From Paracoccaceae bacterium (GTDB lineage Bacteria; Pseudomonadota; Alphaproteobacteria; Rhodobacterales; Rhodobacteraceae), in contig CACBXB010000011.1 of the NCBI GenBank assembly GCA_902543185.1, positions 1-64,000 of the forward strand: a stretch of 64,000 nucleotides of DNA, read 5' to 3'. The position numbers were made by a program, and so were the translations under genes. How positions within the stretch are numbered: position 1 is the stretch's first letter; each line of letters opens with the position of its first letter. Below the pieces are notes generated by a model. It was given only the letters and a program-made list of their open reading frames with translations, made no database searches and was not told where the DNA came from. Shown one piece after another: positions 36,941 to 45,780 of this stretch.

Positions 36941-38197
36941 TTAGCTGGAAATAAGAGTAACTAGGGCATGGCGTTTTTTCCCAGCGGAAAGCTTCACAGG
37001 CCTCGCCAGCATTTCGGAAGTAAGGGTTAAATTTGCGCTCGTGACTAATTCGTCATCAAGTTTGGCTCCATTTTCGGAAATTAAACGTTTTGCCTCTTTT
37101 CCAGACTTGGCTAACCCTGCTTTAACGAAAGCTTGGATTATTGGTAAGCCGTCGGATACTTCTCTTTGCTCAAAAGTAAAAGTTGGTAAATCTTCTCCGA
37201 TACCACCCTTTTCGAAAACTTCTGCAGATGTTTTGGCTGCCGCATTTGCAGCATCTCTTCCGTGCAGAAGTGTTGTAACCTCGTTAGCTAATACAACTTT
37301 GGCATCATTGATTTCGGAACCTTCAAGTTTACCGAGGACATTACACTCATCTAAAGAGAGCTCTGTGTATAATTTTAAAAACCGGGCCACATCTGCATCT
37401 GATGTATTTCGCCAAAACTGCCAAAACTCATATGGAGAAAGCATATTTGCATTTAACCAAATGGCACCGTCCTGAGATTTCCCCATTTTTTTGCCGTCAG
37501 AAGTTGTTAGCAAAGGAGAGGTTAGTCCAAAAACTCGTGCGTCCGAAATACGACGAGTTAATTCCATACCGTTTATAATATTTCCGAGCTGATCTGAGCC
37601 ACCCATTTGGAGTTTGCAGCCATACCTCTTATTAAGCTCATAAAAATCATAAGCCTGAAGTATCATGTAATTAAATTCTAGGAATGATAGGCTTTGCTCT
37701 CTTTCCAAGCGCGATTTAACACTTTCAAAACTTAACATTCTGTTCACGCTAAAGTGGCGTCCAACATCCCGTAGAAATTCCAAGTAATTCAAACCAGATA
37801 GCCATTCATCATTATTAATCATTAGAGCATCATCTGATTTATCACCATAATGTAGATATGCTGAAAAAACTCTTTTTATGCCAGATATATTATTTTCAAT
37901 TTGCGTTTCGCCCAGTAAAGGCCTTTCTTCTGCCCTAAAGGAAGGATCGCCGACTTTAGTTGTGCCACCACCCATGAGGGTTATAGGTTGCCCCCCTGTC
38001 TTTTGTAACCATCGTAGCATCATGATTTGAATTAAACTGCCAACATGTAATGATTTAGCAGTTGCATCAAAACCTATGTAGGCAGCAATATTTCCTTCAA
38101 CTATTACACTATCAAGACCTTCATAGTCAGTACAATCCGCTACAAAACCTCGCTCGATCATTATCTTCAAGAAGTCGCTTTTGGGTGTGTAAGACAT
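36941..38197 (-). CDS. tyrS: Tyrosyl-tRNA synthetase
   Basis: Class I aminoacyl-tRNA synthetase. The HIGH-like motif is HVGS (about 51-54), the KMSKS-like motif KMGKS lies near 236, and a C-terminal S4 RNA-binding domain holds [21 protein letters not shown]. 418 residues. GAGG precedes the ATG. It converges with the cyclophilins and diverges from zwf across a 259-bp gap. Confidence 0.98.
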   Translation of the reverse strand: MSYTPKSDFLKIMIERGFVADCTDYEGLDSVIVEGNIAAYIGFDATAKSLHVGSLIQIMMLRWLQKTGGQPITLMGGGTTKVGDPSFRAEERPLLGETQIENNISGIKRVFSAYLHYGDKSDDALMINNDEWLSGLNYLEFLRDVGRHFSVNRMLSFESVKSRLEREQSLSFLEFNYMILQAYDFYELNKRYGCKLQMGGSDQLGNIINGMELTRRISDARVFGLTSPLLTTSDGKKMGKSQDGAIWLNANMLSPYEFWQFWRNTSDADVARFLKLYTELSLDECNVLGKLEGSEINDAKVVLANEVTTLLHGRDAANAAAKTSAEVFEKGGIGEDLPTFTFEQREVSDGLPIIQAFVKAGLAKSGKEAKRLISENGAKLDDELVTSANLTLTSEMLARPVKLSAGKKRHALVTLISS

Positions 38198-38406
38198 GCT
38201 GGGCCTCGTTAATTCAGTGCATAAACGTTCTGTAATGGGCTATAGCTAAGAAAATTAGGATATAGCAAGGCAAAGTTTTTAAATGTTTTTGTATGTTTTA
38301 CGTTTGTCTTTTACTAATGTCATGCAAAACTTGGTATTTGCTAATGTTCATCTGCTTAAGAAGCATTTTTGGTGTAATAATCATGTGTAAACATTTTTAG
38401 CTTTTC

Positions 38407-38418
38407 GTTAGCGCTAAC
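38407..38418. promoter_or_regulatory. LacI-type palindrome upstream of zwf
   Basis: GTTAGCGCTAAC is a perfect 12-bp palindrome with a central GCGC, 38 bp upstream of the zwf ATG. A central CG flanked by inverted TNA/TNA half-sites is the common form of LacI-family operators. The remainder of the tyrS/zwf gap is AT-rich without other clear sites. Confidence 0.5.
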
Positions 38419-38456
38419 ACATGTTAGGGAGCGTTGGTGATTAAAAGAAGGTAGAT

Positions 38457-39905
38457 ATGGTATCTCGAGTTATCCCTGTTGAGTCATTTGATTTGGTCAT
38501 TTTTGGAGCAACAGGTGATCTGGCAAAGAGAAAGATTTTTCCTGGATTATTTAGAAGGTTTCTTGCAGGTCAAATGCCAAAGAAGTCTCAGGTAGTTGGT
38601 GCTGCCCGATCAAGTTTATCACAAAAAACATTCAATGATCTCGTAGAAAATTCTATCAAAAGTTTTACTGAAATAAATTTTAGAGATAATGATCTTAAAA
38701 ATTTTTTACTTTGCCTAAATTACATCCAGATTGATGCTAATGGTTCAAAAGGGTGGAATGAATTAAAGACAGCTCTTAGACCAAAAATAATACGGGCTTT
38801 TTACTTTTCTGTTTCACCTTCATTATTTGGAAGTTTAGCAGAGCGTTTACATAAACACGAAATAACTACTGAAAATAGTCGTATTGTTTTAGAAAAGCCA
38901 TTTGGGCGAAATTTGAAAACTTCAAAACAGCTGAACGCAATTTTAGCAGAGCATTTTACTGAAGAACAAATATATCGCATCGACCACTACTTGGGCAAAG
39001 AAACAGTACAGAATTTAATGGCTATAAGATTTGGGAATATGTTGTTTGAGCCGCTTTGGAACGCTCAGTATGTTGATCATATCCAAATCACAGTATCCGA
39101 AACTGTTGGGGTTGGGGGTCGAGGTGAATATTATGATCACTCGGGCGCAATGAGAGATATGGTTCAAAATCACCTAATGCAATTATTATGCTTAATTGCT
39201 ATGGAGCCCCCTGCGCGCTTCGAACCTGACTCTGTGCGAGATGAAAAATTAAAGGTAATAAGAGCACTTGATCCCGTGGCTCCACATCACATCGTGCGGG
39301 GTCAGTATGGATCAGGCGTTGATCACCCAGATTATCGGACAGGTGTAAACAATAAAAACTCCAAGACTGAAAGTTTCGTAGCCCTTAAAGTTAACATAAG
39401 TAATTATCGCTGGGCTGGCGTACCTTTTTATCTGCGTACCGGTAAGCGACTTAAAGCACGAAAATCGGAAATAGCTGTTATATTTAAGGAAAAACCTCAC
39501 AGTATTTTTGGCCCAGAAGCCGGAAACCATCAAAATGCTCTTATCATTAGGCTTCAGCCTGACGAAGGAATTACGATGGATGTAACCATAAAAGAACCAG
39601 GTCCTGGTGGTATGCGTTTGATTGATGTGCCATTGGATATGACATTTTCTGAAACCCTGGGAATTGAAGAAAACGCAGTGCCGGATGCTTATGAGAGATT
39701 GATAATGGACGTCATTCGAGGAAATCAAACTCTATTTATGCGAGGAGACGAAGTTGAGGCGGCTTGGGCATGGACAGACCCGATAATTAATGGATGGGTT
39801 GACAGAAACGACGTTCCAAAACCTTATGATAGCGGAAGTTCTGGTCCACAGGATAGCCTGACCCTTTTGGAGCGTGAAGGCCGCAAGTGGCGCGAAATAC
39901 CTTGA
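38457..39905 (+). CDS. zwf: Glucose-6-phosphate 1-dehydrogenase
   Basis: Oxidises glucose 6-phosphate to 6-phosphogluconolactone with NAD(P). Rossmann motif IFGATGDLAKRKI at the N terminus, EKPFGRNL, and the active-site RIDHYLGKE. 482 residues. It is the first gene of zwf-pgl-pgi, the entry to the Entner-Doudoroff or pentose-phosphate routes. A LacI-type palindrome lies upstream, and AGAAGG precedes the ATG. Confidence 0.98.
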   Translation: MVSRVIPVESFDLVIFGATGDLAKRKIFPGLFRRFLAGQMPKKSQVVGAARSSLSQKTFNDLVENSIKSFTEINFRDNDLKNFLLCLNYIQIDANGSKGWNELKTALRPKIIRAFYFSVSPSLFGSLAERLHKHEITTENSRIVLEKPFGRNLKTSKQLNAILAEHFTEEQIYRIDHYLGKETVQNLMAIRFGNMLFEPLWNAQYVDHIQITVSETVGVGGRGEYYDHSGAMRDMVQNHLMQLLCLIAMEPPARFEPDSVRDEKLKVIRALDPVAPHHIVRGQYGSGVDHPDYRTGVNNKNSKTESFVALKVNISNYRWAGVPFYLRTGKRLKARKSEIAVIFKEKPHSIFGPEAGNHQNALIIRLQPDEGITMDVTIKEPGPGGMRLIDVPLDMTFSETLGIEENAVPDAYERLIMDVIRGNQTLFMRGDEVEAAWAWTDPIINGWVDRNDVPKPYDSGSSGPQDSLTLLEREGRKWREIP

Positions 39906-40576
39906 TTGATTTTTTAAAGTATAATCACAGAGAGGATTTGGTTTCTGAAGTTGCACAAATTCTAGCTTCTGATTTGTCTGCATCAATACAAAAAAGAAAA
40001 AACGTTATTTTTTCTGTTCCAGGTGGCAGCACCCCAGGCCCAATTTTTGATAAGCTTTGTGAATTTGATTTGGATTGGAAAAGAGTAAGTATAATTTTGA
40101 ATGATGAGCGCTGGGTACCTGAAAGTAATGAACGTTCAAACACAAAGTTACTTCAGGAAAGACTATTGATTAAAAAAGCTGCCTTGGCGAAATATATCTC
40201 GATGTACTCTGGTGCGTTAACTCCAGAACTCGGTATTCCTCAATTGCAAGAATGTATAGAACGGAGTTTGCCTATTTCTGTTTTACTTTTTGGTATGGGT
40301 ACGGATATGCACACGGCATCACTATTTCCTGGTGGTGATAATCTTGAGAAAGCACTTTCGAGTAATGCACCGACCTTACTACCTATGCGAGCTGAAGGTG
40401 CTTTAGAGGTAAGAATAACGCTTACTGCCCAAGTCTTGAATAGTTCCAGAATTAAGCATTTAGTGATTTTTGGTGAGGAAAAACGCGCAGCCTTTGAAAA
40501 GGCCGTCGATTTGCCCCCTAGCATTGCGCCTATTTCAGCTATTTTGCCAGGCGCCAGTGTACACTGGGCCGCATAA
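39887..40576 (+). CDS. pgl: 6-phosphogluconolactonase
   Basis: Hydrolyses 6-phosphogluconolactone to 6-phosphogluconate. Family motifs: VPGGSTPGPIFDKL, ILNDERWVPESNERSN, and GMGTDMHTASLFPG. 229 residues with the GTG start at 39887, which has AAGG 6 nt upstream; a TTG at 39902 forming a TTGA overlap with the zwf stop is an alternative. The overlap of 4-19 bp shows tight coupling to zwf. Confidence 0.95.
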   Translation: MARNTLIDFLKYNHREDLVSEVAQILASDLSASIQKRKNVIFSVPGGSTPGPIFDKLCEFDLDWKRVSIILNDERWVPESNERSNTKLLQERLLIKKAALAKYISMYSGALTPELGIPQLQECIERSLPISVLLFGMGTDMHTASLFPGGDNLEKALSSNAPTLLPMRAEGALEVRITLTAQVLNSSRIKHLVIFGEEKRAAFEKAVDLPPSIAPISAILPGASVHWAA

Positions 40577-40590
40577 TTAATGAGATTTTG

Positions 40591-42195
40591 ATGTTTGATC
40601 AGTTATTAAAATACTTTCAAAAAGTAAAAGATAGAAAAATCACCTCCTTGTTTGATCAAGACAAAAAACGAGCAATGAATTTCTCGGTGTTACAAGAAGA
40701 TTTATTTCTAGATTTTTCCAAAACAAACATTGATCAGCCAGCACTTGAGTTACTGATTAATTTAGCCAAATTTAGAGGCATTTCTGAGGCGCGAGATGCC
40801 ATGTTTAGAGGCGAATTAATTAATACTAGTGAAAGTAGGGCTGTCTTGCACACGGCGCTCAGGAATTTAGAAGCTACCCCGATTTATGTAAATAAATTAG
40901 ATGTTATGCCTTCTATTTTGCAAACTTTGGAACAAATGAAAGTATTTTCTGACCGTGTAAAGTCTGGTCAGTTTTCCGGTCAAGGTGGCACTATAACTGA
41001 TGTGGTTAATATTGGTATAGGAGGGTCTGACTTAGGACCTGCTATGGTTGTTAAAGCTTTAGCACCATATCACGATGGACCAAACTGTCATTTTATTTCT
41101 AATGTAGATGGGGCAAATGTTCACGACGTATTGTCAAAATTAAATCCTGAAACGACCCTAGTTATTATTGCTTCCAAAACATTTACTACTTCGGAAACAA
41201 TGAAAAATGCTCAAACTGCCTATGACTGGATGTCTGGAACTGTAATTGAGCCGTCCTTGCAATTTGCCGCTGTATCTACAGCAATTCAAAAAACTGATGA
41301 ATTTGGCATTTCTCGCGATCATGTTTTTGAATTTGGAGATTGGGTAGGGGGCCGTTACTCACTGTGGGGTCCAATAGGCCTCTCGATAATTATTGCTATA
41401 GGAGCAGAGGCCTTTGAGTCACTTTTAAATGGAGCTTATGAAATGGATGTTCATTTTAAAAGTGCTGAGATGGAAAAAAACTTACCCATATTACTGGCTT
41501 TAATTGGAGTATGGCACAATCAAATTTGCAATTATTCAACTAGAGCAGTGCTGCCCTATGATCAAAGGCTTAGCAGGCTTCCAGCCTATTTGCAGCAATT
41601 GGAAATGGAAAGTAATGGCAAGAGCGTAGATCTTGACGGAAGTCTTTTAGATTTTCATTCTGCTCCAGTGATTTGGGGTGAAGCAGGAACCAATGGTCAG
41701 CACGCCTTCTTCCAGTTGTTACACCAAGGTACGAGAGTAATACCTTGTGAATTTTTAGTAGCGGCTCAATCACATGAGCCTCATTTAGATCATCATCATA
41801 AATCGTTATTATCGAATTGCTTTGCTCAGTCAGAGGCTTTGATGCAGGGGCGCAGTTTTGAGGAAGTATGCTCTAAGTTAAGTAGTGATGATATTCACCA
41901 TGAAAAATTTGAGGAACAAGCGCGACATAGAGTTTTTCTTGGAAACCGACCCTCCACGACTCTTTTATATCCTAAGTTGACACCAAAAGTTTTAGGTAAA
42001 ATAATTGCACTTTATGAGCATAGGGTTTTTGTAGAGGGTAAAATTTTAGGGATAAATAGTTTTGACCAATGGGGCGTCGAACTAGGTAAAGAATTAGCTG
42101 CTGGGCTGGAAAAGTTTTTAGTGACAGGTTTAGAAAATAAAGATTTAAATGCTTCAACCCAAAACTTGGTCAAGGTTGCGAAAACTATGTGGTAA
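40591..42195 (+). CDS. pgi: Glucose-6-phosphate isomerase
   Basis: Interconverts glucose 6-phosphate and fructose 6-phosphate. Signatures: IGIGGSDLGPAMV, SKTFTTSETM, FEFGDWVGGRYSLWGPIG, and the catalytic Glu-His region near GTNGQHAFFQLLHQGT. 534 residues from the ATG at 40591 (a TTG one codon earlier is possible). It ends the zwf-pgl-pgi operon and converges with the M48 peptidase gene across 5 bp. Confidence 0.98.
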   Translation: MFDQLLKYFQKVKDRKITSLFDQDKKRAMNFSVLQEDLFLDFSKTNIDQPALELLINLAKFRGISEARDAMFRGELINTSESRAVLHTALRNLEATPIYVNKLDVMPSILQTLEQMKVFSDRVKSGQFSGQGGTITDVVNIGIGGSDLGPAMVVKALAPYHDGPNCHFISNVDGANVHDVLSKLNPETTLVIIASKTFTTSETMKNAQTAYDWMSGTVIEPSLQFAAVSTAIQKTDEFGISRDHVFEFGDWVGGRYSLWGPIGLSIIIAIGAEAFESLLNGAYEMDVHFKSAEMEKNLPILLALIGVWHNQICNYSTRAVLPYDQRLSRLPAYLQQLEMESNGKSVDLDGSLLDFHSAPVIWGEAGTNGQHAFFQLLHQGTRVIPCEFLVAAQSHEPHLDHHHKSLLSNCFAQSEALMQGRSFEEVCSKLSSDDIHHEKFEEQARHRVFLGNRPSTTLLYPKLTPKVLGKIIALYEHRVFVEGKILGINSFDQWGVELGKELAAGLEKFLVTGLENKDLNASTQNLVKVAKTMW

Positions 42196-42200
42196 GTAGC

Positions 42201-42887
42201 TTATCTATGATATATTTTTGCCTGTAATTTTTTGATTGAATCTATTCTCTCTTGTGTTGGTGGATGACTCATTAACCAAGCCGGTACAGTACCTTGCAGG
42301 TTTGATATTTTATCCAACTTTTTAAACATAGAAATTTGTGGTTCTATCCCGAGACCAGATTTTATCATTAAAGCAGAAGCATATTCATCTGCCTCATACT
42401 CATCGCGCCTTGATAGCTTAGCCATCAGTAAATTTCCAATAATACTAGCAATAAAACCTCCCAACCCAGGAAGCAAACGAGAGAGTAGGGCACCAAGAGC
42501 TGCCCGAACGGCATTTTGTCCCGAAAAATCAATCATTCGTCTTCTAACATGACCTAATGCGACGTGTCCCAATTCATGCGCCACTACGGAGGATATTTCT
42601 TCAACTGTAATATCTCCATTTTGATATTTTTTATAAAAGCCTCTTGTAATAAAAATTCTACCGTCAGGCGCAGCTAGGCCATTTATCGGTTCAATCTCAA
42701 AAATGTTTATTCGGATCTTTTCAACTTCAAGAACATTTGCGAACTTGCCCGTTATTCTTTCTAAGTTTTTATCTATCAGTGGGTTTGATTGCCTCGATAG
42801 CTGCCTTTTCAAAGACCAAGCGGAAAATTGAAACATGACGATACCATAGAGGCCTGCCAATACTATAGTTATTAGTACAGTTGACAT
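42201..42887 (-). CDS. M48 family metallopeptidase
   Basis: A 228-residue zinc peptidase with an N-terminal membrane segment (about 4-23), HELGH (104-108) as two zinc ligands and active-site Glu105, and the third ligand in DEYEADEYA. It resembles HtpX/LoiP-like peptidases, which degrade or clip envelope proteins. A second hydrophobic stretch (about 128-155) may contact the membrane. It lies 22 bp downstream of the CoxE-like gene, which suggests one cassette. Confidence 0.9.
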   Translation of the reverse strand: MSTVLITIVLAGLYGIVMFQFSAWSLKRQLSRQSNPLIDKNLERITGKFANVLEVEKIRINIFEIEPINGLAAPDGRIFITRGFYKKYQNGDITVEEISSVVAHELGHVALGHVRRRMIDFSGQNAVRAALGALLSRLLPGLGGFIASIIGNLLMAKLSRRDEYEADEYASALMIKSGLGIEPQISMFKKLDKISNLQGTVPAWLMSHPPTQERIDSIKKLQAKIYHR

Positions 42888-42909
42888 ATGAAAAATGACC
42901 TAAAATTTT

Positions 42910-44094
42910 TCAACGAGCTAATTCTTTCATACCCTTCTCCAAACCCTCAAGTGTCATTGGCACCATTTTATCCTCAAAAATATCTTTCACCATTTCTATA
43001 GACTGAGTATAGCCCCAAAGATTTTGTTTCACTGGGTTTATCCAAATACTATTTGGCCATTGAGAACGAATTCTGTCTAACCAAACCTGGCCGGATTCAG
43101 CATTGTAATGTTCATTAGCCCCACCTGGGAAAGCTATTTCATAAGGCGACATTGAAGCATCTCCAACGCATATGCATTTATAATCATTACCATAAGTCCG
43201 AATTATTTCGTCTGTTGGTATTTGCTCTGTCCACCTTCTTTGATTATCTTTCCAGACACCTTCATAAATACAGTTGTGGAAATAAAAATATTCTAAATGC
43301 TTAAATTCACTTCTAGCAGCGGAGAAGAGTTCTTCGACTAATTTTATATAAGGGTCCATTGAGCCACCAACATCCAAAAAGAGCAGAACTTTCACGGCAT
43401 TTCGCCGCTCTGGACGGGTTTTTACATCCAAATAGCCATTTTCTGCCGTTGACTGGATTGTTTTATCAATATCTAGCTCTTCGTCTGCTCCATCTCGTGC
43501 CCATTTACGTAGTCTTTTCAATGCAACTTTGATATTTCTTGTTCCTATTTCGATAGTGTCATCTAGGTTTTTGAAATTTCGCTTGTCCCAAACTTTGACG
43601 GCTCTTTTATGGCGAGTCTCATTTTGACCTATTCTTATTCCCTCTGGATTATATCCATATGCGCCGAAAGGGCTTGTTCCCGCCGTTCCTATCCATTTAT
43701 TACCACCTTGGTGTCTGGCCTTTTGTTCTTCAAGGCGTTTTTTTAATGTATCCATTAACTTTTCAAATCCGCCTAAAGACTTAATTTCTGCCATTTCTTC
43801 CGCACTTAAGTGTTTTTCAGCCAGTTTTTTTAACCAGTTGTCAGGCAACTCTGTTTTACTAATAACTTCTTCTAGAGAAAGCTCATCTAAACCATTGAAA
43901 CTATGAGAAAAAGCTATATCAAATCGATCTAAGTGCCTTTCGTCTTTTACCATGATGGTTCGAGCTAGAATATAAAAGTTTTCAATTTCATAGGTGCCAA
44001 TATTCTTACTCAAGGCTTCCAGAAAAGTTAGATATTCTCTGAGACTTACAGGAATTCCTGATTTGCGCAAATTATGGAAAAAATTTATAAACAT
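42910..44094 (-). CDS. CoxE-like VWA-domain protein
   Basis: A 394-residue protein with a CoxE-type von Willebrand A domain. The MIDAS-like motif DVGGSMDP lies near 243, with ERRNAVKVLLF just before it, and ASMSPYEI near 320. Such proteins pair with MoxR AAA+ ATPases as chaperones for metal-cofactor insertion or complex assembly. It starts 4 bp after the small membrane-protein gene, with the MoxR gene upstream of that. The client complex is not evident. Confidence 0.92.
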   Translation of the reverse strand: MFINFFHNLRKSGIPVSLREYLTFLEALSKNIGTYEIENFYILARTIMVKDERHLDRFDIAFSHSFNGLDELSLEEVISKTELPDNWLKKLAEKHLSAEEMAEIKSLGGFEKLMDTLKKRLEEQKARHQGGNKWIGTAGTSPFGAYGYNPEGIRIGQNETRHKRAVKVWDKRNFKNLDDTIEIGTRNIKVALKRLRKWARDGADEELDIDKTIQSTAENGYLDVKTRPERRNAVKVLLFLDVGGSMDPYIKLVEELFSAARSEFKHLEYFYFHNCIYEGVWKDNQRRWTEQIPTDEIIRTYGNDYKCICVGDASMSPYEIAFPGGANEHYNAESGQVWLDRIRSQWPNSIWINPVKQNLWGYTQSIEMVKDIFEDKMVPMTLEGLEKGMKELAR

Positions 44095-44098
44095 CTAT

Positions 44099-44266
44099 TC
44101 ATGCAAAGTTACGGTAAATTATTAAAGTGATAACTAATGAGACTAAAGCAAATGCGATGGAATAACCAGCTGCGTAAAAAGCAACATCCAGACTTGAACC
44201 TTTTCTCTTTTTTGCAGTTCTTGCCCCTATAAAAGCACCGATAAGTGCCATGACTAAATTAATCAA
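44099..44266 (-). CDS. Small membrane protein, 55 aa
   Basis: A short gene between the MoxR and CoxE-like genes. TTG start at 44266 with AGGA about 6 nt upstream, and TGA ending 4 bp before the CoxE ATG. The predicted protein has two hydrophobic segments (INLVMALIGAFIGA and a stretch ending ALVSLVITLIIY) around a basic turn, ARTAKKRKG. Two membrane segments with positive charges between them suggest a cytoplasmic loop. No family is recognised. Confidence 0.75.
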   Translation of the reverse strand: MINLVMALIGAFIGARTAKKRKGSSLDVAFYAAGYSIAFALVSLVITLIIYRNFA

Positions 44267-44294
44267 TTTTTTTCCTAAATTTTAATCCAAAGGT

Positions 44295-45134
44295 TTAACG
44301 TTCGTTTCGTGCGATAAAGGCTAATCGTTCAAAAAGCTGAACGTCTTGTTCGTTTTTTAAAAGCGCTCCATGCAATTTTGGCAAGGCTGATGAACTATCT
44401 CGACGCAAATCCTCTGGCTTCAAATCGTCGGCAAGCAATAGTTTCAACCAATCTAGCACCTCAGAAGTTGAGGGCTTTTTCTTCAGACCAGACTGCTCTC
44501 TAATTTCGAAAAATTGGCTTAAGGCCGTGGAAAGAAGATTATCTTTTATGTCAGGATAATGAACTTTTACTATCTTACGCAAAGTTTCTTGATCCGGAAA
44601 TTTAATATAATGAAAAAAACACCTCCGCAAAAATGCATCCGGCAGTTCTTTCTCATTATTTGAAGTAATTATTACAACTGGTCTTTGTTTAGCAGAAATA
44701 GTTTGCCCAGTTTCGTAGACATAAAACGACATTTTATCTAATTCTTGAAGAAGATCGTTTGGAAACTCAATGTCCGCCTTATCTATTTCATCGATGAGCA
44801 AAACCACTTTTTGCTTACTTTCAAAGGCATCCCAAAGTTTGCCTTTTCGAATGTAATTTGAGACATCATTTACCCGCTCGTCGCCAAGCTGGCTGTCTCG
44901 TAATCGCGATACTGCATCATATTCATAAAGTCCTTGTTGGGCTTTAGTTGTAGATTTTATATTCCATTCCAGCATTTTTAATTTTAAGCCAAGGGATACT
45001 TGTTTTGCGAGTTCCGTTTTGCCTGTTCCTGGTTCTCCCTTAATTAAAAGCGGTCGTTCCAAAGTAACGGCAGCATTCACTGCGATCATTAAATCTTCAG
45101 TAGCTATATAATTATCTGTGCCGTTAAATTTCAT
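44295..45134 (-). CDS. MoxR-family AAA+ ATPase
   Basis: A 279-residue AAA+ ATPase. Walker A GEPGTGKTE, Walker B LLIDEIDKAD, sensor ITSNNEKELPDAFLRRC with an Arg finger. MoxR proteins work with VWA partners to mature enzyme complexes. The ATG at 45134 has GAGGA 5 nt upstream, so the four-codon-longer start is rejected. First gene of the MoxR / small membrane protein / CoxE / M48 cassette. Confidence 0.94.
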   Translation of the reverse strand: MKFNGTDNYIATEDLMIAVNAAVTLERPLLIKGEPGTGKTELAKQVSLGLKLKMLEWNIKSTTKAQQGLYEYDAVSRLRDSQLGDERVNDVSNYIRKGKLWDAFESKQKVVLLIDEIDKADIEFPNDLLQELDKMSFYVYETGQTISAKQRPVVIITSNNEKELPDAFLRRCFFHYIKFPDQETLRKIVKVHYPDIKDNLLSTALSQFFEIREQSGLKKKPSTSEVLDWLKLLLADDLKPEDLRRDSSSALPKLHGALLKNEQDVQLFERLAFIARNER

Positions 45135-45313
45135 ACTGTTCCTCATTTTTAACGATATGTAAAAATAACCAAATAATTAAAAAGCTTCAATCTTTTGATT
45201 TGGCTAGTGACAAATTACCCTAGGTAGTTTAACTCGACCCTACAGGGATATAAAGATGAACATAAAAAGAGGTCTGCATGTCCAATCTTGAAACGCTTGA
45301 GGGGAGGGTGATT

Positions 45314-45736
45314 ATGAAGCCTGAAGTTTTTCTGGCAGATGATTATAGACCGGCCGAAGATGAGCCGTTTATGAACGACCGCCAACTAGAATACTTTAAA
45401 CGTAAGTTATTAATTTGGAAAGCAGATTTAATGTCTGATAGCAAGGATACCATTGAGGGTCTTCAGGATAGTACTCGTAATATCCCTGACATAGCAGACA
45501 GAGCGAGTGAGGAAACAGATCGCGCTTTAGAACTACGTACAAGAGACCGTCAAAGAAAGCTTGTTGCAAAAATTGATTCTGCATTACGGCGTATTGACGA
45601 AGGGGAGTACGGGTACTGTGAAAAAACTGGAGATCCCATTTCTCTTAGAAGGTTGGATGCCAGACCGATTGCTACCATGACTTTGGAAGCTCAAGAAAAA
45701 CATGAGCGTAAAGAAAAAGTACACAGAGACGAATAG
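45314..45736 (+). CDS. dksA: RNA polymerase-binding transcription factor DksA
   Basis: Binds the RNA polymerase secondary channel and, with ppGpp, tunes rRNA and stress transcription. A coiled coil (DTIEGLQDSTRNIPDIADRASEE region, with the Asp residues at its tip) is followed by a degenerate zinc finger: GYCEKTGDPIS keeps one Cys and RPIATMT has none, as is usual in alphaproteobacterial DksA. GGGAGG lies about 6 nt before this ATG. An ATG at 45278 with AGAGG is equally possible and would add 12 residues. Confidence 0.95.
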   Translation: MKPEVFLADDYRPAEDEPFMNDRQLEYFKRKLLIWKADLMSDSKDTIEGLQDSTRNIPDIADRASEETDRALELRTRDRQRKLVAKIDSALRRIDEGEYGYCEKTGDPISLRRLDARPIATMTLEAQEKHERKEKVHRDE

Positions 45737-45780
45737 TGCTCTGTTAGCTTGGGTCTGTTTGCCTTAATCTTATCGATGAG

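Noticed and set aside
37041-37475. A 144-codon rightward ORF opposite tyrS
   Set aside because: Antisense shadow of a well-conserved gene; Ser/Pro/Ala-rich translation without family resemblance.
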